DNA from: DAOPJM01 sp035399665
GTDB lineage: Bacteria; Bacillota; Clostridia; Christensenellales; CAG-138
DNA: 5,399 nt
Assembly (NCBI GenBank): GCA_035399665.1
Contig: DAOPJM010000070.1
Coordinates: forward strand, 1-5,399
Direction: 5' to 3'
The notes below the pieces were generated by a model. That model made no database searches and was not told the DNA's origin. It worked only from the letters and a program-made list of their open reading frames with translations. Positions within the stretch are counted from its first letter, which is position 1; every line of letters begins with the position of its first letter. The translations under genes and the position numbers were made by a program. Of this stretch, positions 1 through 4,439 are shown one piece after another.

Positions 1-108
1 TTCCCACGCTGAACGGCGTCCGATGATGACAGTCCGTTGACAGGGGCGGGCGGGGCGGCAAAGAGGCTCGCTGATAACTTTGAAAGAGTGTAATAAACTA
101 AATTTTAC
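1..108. other. Upstream non-coding region with G-rich tract and AT-rich segment
   Basis: No gene can be supported here. The three plus-strand frames meet stops at 10-12, 24-26 and 38-40, so a co-directional upstream gene could only contribute a short tail ending by position 40, and the tails are too short to recognise. Positions 43-58 form a G-rich tract of runs of four, three, four and two Gs separated by single Cs. From about 71 to 108 the sequence becomes AT-rich, directly before the -35 box of the operon promoter, and could help RNA polymerase binding as an UP-like element. No T-run terminator is visible. Confidence 0.5.
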
Positions 109-137
109 TTGCTATCATTCCGCGTTGGATATATAAT
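109..137 (+). promoter_or_regulatory. Predicted sigma-70/sigma-A promoter of the glycan operon
   Basis: A perfect -10 hexamer TATAAT lies at 132-137. A -35 hexamer TTGCTA (four of six consensus bases) lies at 109-114. The spacer is exactly 17 nt, the optimal spacing. Transcription would start around 143-146, giving a leader of roughly 37-40 nt before the ATG at 183. It is the only convincing promoter in the window, and the five following genes have no intergenic space, so it probably drives all of them. No operator is recognised. Confidence 0.75.
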
Positions 138-153
138 GAAAAGACCTGTTACC

Positions 154-165
154 GTTCCGTTTTCG
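154..165 (+). repeat. 12-nt direct repeat, copy 1 (leader)
   Basis: The sequence GTTCCGTTTTCG occurs here in the leader and again exactly at 189-200 inside the first codons of the aminotransferase. The copies start 35 nt apart and bracket the ribosome binding site and start codon. Bases 156-167 of this copy and its flank can fold as TCCG-TTTT-CGGA, a 4-bp stem with a UUUU loop, ending 3 nt before the Shine-Dalgarno. Any regulatory role is a guess. Confidence 0.6.
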
Positions 166-170
166 GATTG

Positions 171-177
171 AAAGGAG
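171..177 (+). promoter_or_regulatory. Ribosome binding site of the aminotransferase
   Basis: AAAGGAG ends 5 nt before the ATG at 183. It decides the start: the in-frame TTG at 168 lies upstream of and next to this Shine-Dalgarno and has no site of its own, and family members begin close to the KVPFSPP segment encoded right after the ATG. Confidence 0.88.
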
Positions 178-182
178 CAAGG

Positions 183-1382
183 ATGAAGGTTCCGTTTTCG
201 CCGCCTGACATCAGCGACGCCGAGATAAACGAGGTTTGCGAGACCCTGCGTTCCGGCTGGATAACAACCGGACCGCGCACCAAGGAATTTGAGCGCCGCA
301 TAGCGGAACGCTGCCGTGCTGACAGAGCCGTGGCGCTGTCCTCGGCCACCGCCGCGATGGAGCTTGTTCTGCGTATGCTGGGCATAGGCGAGGGCGACGA
401 GGTGATAACCACCGCGTACACCTACACCGCGACCTGCAGCGTTATCTGCCACGTTGGGGCAACCCCCGTCATAGTGGACACGGCGGAGGGGAGCTTCTAC
501 CCCGAACCCGAAGTCATAGCGGAGCATATTACAAAAAAGACCAAGGTCATAATGCCTGTGGACATAGGCGGAAGGATGTTCGACTATGCCGCGTTGTATC
601 GCGCCATAGAGCCTAAGAAGGGGCTGTACTCGCCCTCGACGCCCTTACAGCGCTGCTTTGACCACCCGATAATCCTTGCGGACGCCGCGCACAGCTTCGG
701 TTCCGTGGAACACGGGATTCACAGCGGTTCCGCCGCCGATTTTACCACCTTCTCCTTTCACGCCGTTAAAAACCTTACCACCGCCGAGGGCGGAGCCGTG
801 GCTTGGAAGCACAACGAAGCCCTTGATTCGGACAAGCTTTACCGTGATTTTTGCCTCATGAGCTTACACGGTCAGTCCAAGGACGCGCTTGCCAAGATCC
901 AAGCGGGCGCATGGGAATACGACGTGCTGTACCCCGCCTACAAGTGCAACATGACCGACATTCAGGCGGCCATAGGCCTTGTGCAGTTGGATCGCTTCGA
1001 TTCGCTTATCGCAAGGCGGCGAGAGCTTGTGGCGCGCTATGACGCAGCGTTAAAGCCGCTCGGCATACTCACCCTTGACCATTTGGAGGAGGGCAACGCC
1101 TCCAACTGCCATCTGTATCTGACGAGGATTCCGAGCTGTCCACTAAAGCGCCGCAGCGGCATAATAACCCGCATGGCGGAAAAGGGCGTGGCCGCCAACG
1201 TGCATTTCAAGCCCCTGCCTTTGCTCACCGCCTACCGCGATTTGGGCTTTGACATAAAGGATTATCCGAATGCCTACGCCCAATACTCCAATGAGATTAC
1301 CCTGCCCCTGCACACCAAGCTCACAAACGAGCAGGCGGATTTCGTGATTCAAAGCTTTATCGAAGCGCAGGCCGAGGTGTAG
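183..1382 (+). CDS. DegT/DnrJ/EryC1/StrS-family PLP sugar aminotransferase (ArnB/PseC-like)
   Basis: This 399-residue cytoplasmic enzyme of the nucleotide-sugar aminotransferase family would transfer an amino group, usually from glutamate, to a 4-keto (less often 3-keto) NDP-sugar. The N-terminal GWITTGP segment (25-31) and SSATAAM (53-59, cofactor phosphate region) are typical. D167 in LADAAHS should contact the PLP pyridine nitrogen. K196 in SFHAVKNLTTAEGG is the Schiff-base lysine. N256 in CNMTDIQAAIG and the HFKPLP motif (341-346) also fit. The lysine motif is closest to those I remember from ArnB and PseC, so a UDP-4-keto sugar is the likely substrate, but the exact sugar cannot be read from sequence. 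Residues about 143-162 add a loop before the aspartate motif compared with ArnB. It is first in the operon, and its stop abuts the next start. No 4,6-dehydratase is seen nearby. Confidence 0.93.
   Translation: MKVPFSPPDISDAEINEVCETLRSGWITTGPRTKEFERRIAERCRADRAVALSSATAAMELVLRMLGIGEGDEVITTAYTYTATCSVICHVGATPVIVDTAEGSFYPEPEVIAEHITKKTKVIMPVDIGGRMFDYAALYRAIEPKKGLYSPSTPLQRCFDHPIILADAAHSFGSVEHGIHSGSAADFTTFSFHAVKNLTTAEGGAVAWKHNEALDSDKLYRDFCLMSLHGQSKDALAKIQAGAWEYDVLYPAYKCNMTDIQAAIGLVQLDRFDSLIARRRELVARYDAALKPLGILTLDHLEEGNASNCHLYLTRIPSCPLKRRSGIITRMAEKGVAANVHFKPLPLLTAYRDLGFDIKDYPNAYAQYSNEITLPLHTKLTNEQADFVIQSFIEAQAEV
189..200 (+). repeat. 12-nt direct repeat, copy 2 (start of CDS)
   Basis: This is an exact copy of the leader element at 154-165, here encoding part of the N-terminal Val-Pro-Phe-Ser segment of the aminotransferase. 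The offset of 35 nt is not a multiple of three, so the repeat is not a duplicated coding segment in frame. Confidence 0.6.
1374..1379 (+). promoter_or_regulatory. Ribosome binding site of the phosphoglycosyl transferase
   Basis: GAGGTG forms the last sense codons of the aminotransferase gene and lies just before the ATG at 1383, which directly follows the TAG stop (1380-1382). This arrangement favours re-initiation by ribosomes finishing the upstream gene. Confidence 0.65.
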
Positions 1383-2015
1383 ATGTACGGGCGTTATGTA
1401 AAACGCATACTTGATATCGTGCTGACCCTGCTTGTCGCTCCGTTTGCCGCGCTGCTGACCTTCAGCTTCGCGCTTGCCGTGATAATTGAGGATGGTTCGC
1501 CCGCTTTCTACAACGCCGTGCGCGTCGGCAGGGGCGGCAAGGAGTTCATCATGTACAAATTGCGCTCCATGAGGAACAATTCCCCCGATTTGCGCACCGC
1601 TGACGGGGCTACCTATAACGCCGCGGACGATCCGCGCACCACGAAGGTGGGCAAGCTGCTCAGAAGAAGCTCCGTTGACGAGCTTCCGCAGCTTCTGAAC
1701 GTATTCAAAGGTCAGATGAGCCTGATTGGGCCAAGACCCGACCTGCCCGACGAGGCGGAGCGCTATACCGAAGCGGAGCGCAGACGGCTTGAGGTTCGCC
1801 CCGGCATAACGGGTTACAGCCAAGTTTACGGGCGCAACTCGATAACCTACGCGCAGAAATACCGCCAGGACGTTTACTATGTGGACAACCTCAGCTTTGA
1901 GCTGGACGCAAAGGTTTTCTCCAAGACCATAGGCGCGGTACTCGGCGCGAAGGGTGTGTATGTCGCGGACGATACCACAGGCGAGCTGGTGGCGCGTGGG
2001 AGGAACGAAGGATGA
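1383..2015 (+). CDS. Small monotopic phosphoglycosyl transferase (bacterial sugar transferase, PglC/WbaP C-terminal type)
   Basis: This 210-residue membrane-associated enzyme starts lipid-linked glycan assembly by moving a sugar-1-phosphate from a UDP-sugar to undecaprenyl phosphate. Residues about 7-35 form the hydrophobic re-entrant membrane segment with a central proline (P20) after the KRILD motif. Then come YKLRSM (58-63), DPRTTKVG (83-90), the catalytic Asp-Glu pair D99-E100 in SSVDELPQLLNV, GPRPDLP (116-122) and RPGITGYSQVYGRNS (139-153). The length fits the minimal PglC-type enzymes of about 200 residues, so there is no extra N-terminal WbaP domain. Two positions that are Trp in Campylobacter PglC (GITGW and GRNAISW) are Tyr here; I associate GITGY with clostridial members. 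The donor sugar is not determined; pairing with the aminotransferase suggests a 4-amino or acetamido sugar. The gene abuts its upstream neighbour and overlaps the next by ATGA. Confidence 0.95.
   Translation: MYGRYVKRILDIVLTLLVAPFAALLTFSFALAVIIEDGSPAFYNAVRVGRGGKEFIMYKLRSMRNNSPDLRTADGATYNAADDPRTTKVGKLLRRSSVDELPQLLNVFKGQMSLIGPRPDLPDEAERYTEAERRRLEVRPGITGYSQVYGRNSITYAQKYRQDVYYVDNLSFELDAKVFSKTIGAVLGAKGVYVADDTTGELVARGRNEG
1998..2003 (+). promoter_or_regulatory. Ribosome binding site of the GT4 glycosyltransferase
   Basis: GGGAGG lies inside the 3' end of the phosphoglycosyl transferase gene, 8 nt before the ATG at 2012. That ATG overlaps the TGA stop at 2013-2015 as ATGA, a classic translational coupling arrangement. 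Confidence 0.8.
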
Positions 2016-3142
2016 AGGTCGTATTCCTCTGCTGTCAGGCGCAGTCGCTGCTGTCATTCCGCAAAGAGCTGATGTGCGCGCTTATGGATAAGGGCTGTGA
2101 GGTTTTGGCTTTCGCGCCCGAACCCGAGGCACAATGGAGAGAACGCTTTATTGAGATAGGCGTAAGCTATGGTTCGTTGAAGCTGCAAAAGAACGGCACC
2201 AATCCCTTCTCCGACCTTGCGGGCATGGCGGATATACTGAAGAAGCTCAAGGCTGTCAAGCCCGACGCCGTGTTCTGCTATCACGCCAAGACCGTGATTT
2301 ACGGTTCGATCGCGGCCAAGCTTGCCAAGGTCAAGCGCAGGATTGCGCTTATCGCGGGCGTGGGTTCGGTGCTGCGGGACAAGCCGACAAACCTAAAGTC
2401 GCGTTTGGTGCGCGGCATACTGGCGCTTGAATATCGTGCGGGGCTTTCCGCAGCGACTGCCGTGTTCTTTCAAAACCATGACGATTCCGAGCTTTTTTTA
2501 AGCAAGCGACTTGTCAAAGAGAACAAGATAGCCTACATCAACGGTTCGGGGGTCAACCTTGAGCGCTTCACGCAAAGCCCCGTTCCCGAGGCGAAGCGTT
2601 TCCTATTTGTGGGGCGGCTTATCCGCGACAAGGGGCTTGTCGAGTATCTGACAGCGGCGCGGGAGCTGAAAAGCCGTATGCCCGACGCGGAATTTGGGGT
2701 GATAGGGTATTTCGATACCAACCCGACTTCGCTGTCGATGGCGGACATTCAACCCTTCATAGACGATGGGAGTATAGCGTTCTATGGTTTTCAAGAGGAT
2801 GTGCGCCCCTGCCTTGACGCCTGTTGCTGCTTTGTGCTGCCCTCCTATCACGAGGGAACGCCGAAGTCCGCGCTTGAAGCGCTTGCGGTGGGCAGACCCG
2901 TGGTGACCTCGGACACGGCGGGGTGCAGGGAAACTGTGGTCAACGGCGAGAACGGCATACTTGTGCCGGTGGGCGATTCGGCTGCCTTAGTGAAGGCGCT
3001 GGAGCGTATCGCGGGCGATTATGACATGTGCCGCAGTATGGGCGAGCGTTCGCACAGGCTTGCGGTCGAAAAATTCGACGTCAGGGCGGTCAACGGGATT
3101 ATCGTGTCCGCCGTTTTGGGGGATAGCTATGGGACTTTATGA
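2012..3142 (+). CDS. GT4-family glycosyltransferase, PglA-like
   Basis: This 376-residue GT-B fold retaining glycosyltransferase probably extends the lipid-linked sugar made by the preceding enzyme. Residues about 1-190 form the acceptor domain (KVVFLCCQAQSLLSF start, IALIAGVGSV at 111-120). The C-terminal donor domain starts near FLFVGRLIRDKG (197-208), with the donor-phosphate residues R202 and K207. The E-x7-E motif is E281 and E289 in YHEGTPKSALEA, followed by GRPVVTSDTAGCRETV (294-309). That last region is very like Campylobacter PglA, which adds GalNAc to undecaprenyl-PP-diNAcBac. By analogy the donor could be UDP-GalNAc or UDP-GalNAcA, the products of the next two genes, but this is inference. 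No transmembrane segment is seen. It is rich in cysteine (ten, including three in a row at 271-273). Its 3' end overlaps the dehydrogenase start by 14 nt. Confidence 0.93.
   Translation: MKVVFLCCQAQSLLSFRKELMCALMDKGCEVLAFAPEPEAQWRERFIEIGVSYGSLKLQKNGTNPFSDLAGMADILKKLKAVKPDAVFCYHAKTVIYGSIAAKLAKVKRRIALIAGVGSVLRDKPTNLKSRLVRGILALEYRAGLSAATAVFFQNHDDSELFLSKRLVKENKIAYINGSGVNLERFTQSPVPEAKRFLFVGRLIRDKGLVEYLTAARELKSRMPDAEFGVIGYFDTNPTSLSMADIQPFIDDGSIAFYGFQEDVRPCLDACCCFVLPSYHEGTPKSALEALAVGRPVVTSDTAGCRETVVNGENGILVPVGDSAALVKALERIAGDYDMCRSMGERSHRLAVEKFDVRAVNGIIVSAVLGDSYGTL
3118..3123 (+). promoter_or_regulatory. Ribosome binding site deciding the dehydrogenase start
   Basis: GGGGGA, a non-canonical G-rich Shine-Dalgarno, ends 5 nt before the ATG at 3129. 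It supports that start over the in-frame ATG at 3021, which would add 36 residues that are only the frame-shifted reading of the glycosyltransferase C-terminus and resemble no dehydrogenase N-terminus. Confidence 0.65.
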
Positions 3143-4439
3143 GGAACTCTTGGCGGGCGGGGAAAAGCTCGCTCTTGTCGGACTTGGGTATGTGGGTATG
3201 CCTATCGCGGTGGCGTTCGCAAAGCGCGTCAAGGTCATAGGCTTTGACGTGAACGCCCAAAAGATTGAACAGTACCGAAGCGGCGTTGACCCCACCATGG
3301 AGGTGGGCGACGAGGTCATAGCCCACTGCGGCGTGGACTTTACCGCCGACGAGACGCGCCTTAGGGAGGCGAAATTTCTGATAGTCGCGGTTCCTACGCC
3401 CGTGTACTCGGACAACAGGCCGAACCTTGAGCCGGTGATAGGCGCCTGCGAGGTCGTGGGCAGAAACCTTGTCCCGGGGAGTGTGGTTGTGTTCGAGAGC
3501 ACGGTCTATCCCGGAGTGACCGAGGAGCTGTGCCGCGGCGTCTTGGAGCAGACGAGCGGCTTAAAGTGCGGCGTTGATTTCAAGTTGGGGTATTCGCCCG
3601 AACGCATCAACCCCGGCGATAAGCTGCACAGGCTTGACACCATTGTGAAGATAGTATCGGGCATGGACGAGGAGACGCTTGAGCTTGTGGCCAAGGTCTA
3701 TGAGCTTGTCGCGCTTGCGGGCGTGTACAAAGCCGAGAGCATCAAGGTCGCGGAGGCCGCTAAGGTCATAGAGAACAGCCAGCGCGATATCAACATAGCC
3801 TTCATGAACGAGCTGTCGATAATCTTCGCTCGAATGGGCATAGACACCAACGCGGTATTGAGCGCCGCCGCCACGAAGTGGAACTTTCTGAAGTTCTCCC
3901 CCGGGCTTGTCGGCGGGCATTGCATAGGGGTAGATCCCTACTATCTGACCTACAAGGCGGAGCAGCTGGGGTATCATTCGCGCATAATCCTTGCGGGCAG
4001 GCAGATTAACGACGATATGGGCAGGTACATTGCCGAGAACCTTGTAAAGCAGCTCATCGCGGCGGACAAGGCCGTGAGGGGCGCGAAGGTGGCGATACTG
4101 GGACTGACCTTCAAGGAGAACTGTCCCGACACGCGCAACACCAAGGTTATGGACGTCATACATGAGCTGGGCGAATACGGCGTCGTCCCCGTGGTCTGTG
4201 ATCCTGTCGCGGACGCGGACGAGGTTAGGGCGCATTACGGCATAGAGCTTACGCCGCTTGAGGATATACGCGGTATGGACGCGGTGGTCGTGGCCGTGGC
4301 GCACAAGCGTTTTTGCTGGATGAACGATAAAGAGCTTTCGGAGCTGTTCGCGCCCGGGGTCAGGGTGCTTATAGATGTCAAGGCTATATATGACAAGAAC
4401 GGGTTTGCCGCACCCGAATGGCGGCTTTGGAGGCTGTGA
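3129..4439 (+). CDS. wbpO: UDP-N-acetyl-hexosamine 6-dehydrogenase (WbpO/TviB type, UDP-GalNAc/UDP-GlcNAc dehydrogenase)
   Basis: This 436-residue cytoplasmic enzyme of the UDP-glucose/GDP-mannose dehydrogenase family oxidises C6 of a UDP-HexNAc to the uronic acid in two NAD-dependent steps. The N-terminal Rossmann domain has GLGYVG (18-23) and the acidic D40 at the end of beta-2. Then come VPTPV (88-92), FESTVYPGVTEE (122-133) and GYSPERINPGD (154-164), the last typical of the WbpO/TviB branch rather than of Ugd. The central helix holds K206, K212 and N216. The nucleophile is C265 in GLVGGHCIGVDPYYL. The C-terminal UDP-binding domain begins near 318 and includes FKENCPDTRNTKV (328-340). Length is normal and all key residues are present. 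Beside a UDP-GlcNAc 4-epimerase gene, the expected product is UDP-GalNAcA, by oxidising UDP-GalNAc (WbpO route) or UDP-GlcNAc (TviB route). The symbol is a family assignment. It overlaps the upstream gene by 14 nt and the next by 1 nt. Confidence 0.95.
   Translation: MGLYEELLAGGEKLALVGLGYVGMPIAVAFAKRVKVIGFDVNAQKIEQYRSGVDPTMEVGDEVIAHCGVDFTADETRLREAKFLIVAVPTPVYSDNRPNLEPVIGACEVVGRNLVPGSVVVFESTVYPGVTEELCRGVLEQTSGLKCGVDFKLGYSPERINPGDKLHRLDTIVKIVSGMDEETLELVAKVYELVALAGVYKAESIKVAEAAKVIENSQRDINIAFMNELSIIFARMGIDTNAVLSAAATKWNFLKFSPGLVGGHCIGVDPYYLTYKAEQLGYHSRIILAGRQINDDMGRYIAENLVKQLIAADKAVRGAKVAILGLTFKENCPDTRNTKVMDVIHELGEYGVVPVVCDPVADADEVRAHYGIELTPLEDIRGMDAVVVAVAHKRFCWMNDKELSELFAPGVRVLIDVKAIYDKNGFAAPEWRLWRL
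4429..4433 (+). promoter_or_regulatory. Ribosome binding site of the epimerase
   Basis: A consensus GGAGG lies within the last codons of the dehydrogenase gene, 5 nt before the ATG at 4439. The start overlaps the TGA stop by one base (TGATG), so the two genes are probably translationally coupled and made in similar amounts. Confidence 0.85.

Noticed and set aside
12..38. Inverted repeat AACGG...CCGTT as a terminator of an upstream gene
   Set aside because: There are only five base pairs with a 17-nt loop and no following T-run.
37..42. Perfect TTGACA as a -35 box
   Set aside because: At 16-18 nt downstream the sequence gives no TATAAT-like hexamer, so no promoter is supported there.
1..61. 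Tail or start of a neighbouring gene on either strand
   Set aside because: Plus-strand tails are at most 12 codons and unrecognisable. The minus strand has only a short open TTG-initiated frame without a ribosome binding site and with low-complexity proline codons.
168..182. Alternative TTG start giving five more residues on the aminotransferase
   Set aside because: The TTG lies upstream of the strong AAAGGAG site and has no Shine-Dalgarno of its own; the ATG at 183 is ideally spaced.
1143..2057. Antisense open frame of 304 codons
   Set aside because: It lies opposite two genes with clear family motifs, has no recognisable domain, and is the kind of long shadow frame expected in GC-rich codon-biased DNA.
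3021..3128. Longer in-frame start for the dehydrogenase (36 extra residues)
   Set aside because: The extension is an out-of-frame reading of the conserved glycosyltransferase C-terminal region, has no family resemblance, and would create a 122-nt overlap. The ATG at 3129 has a nearby ribosome binding site.
3561..4304. Antisense open frame of 247 codons
   Set aside because: It mirrors the dehydrogenase catalytic region, shows no domain or plausible promoter, and is best explained as a shadow.
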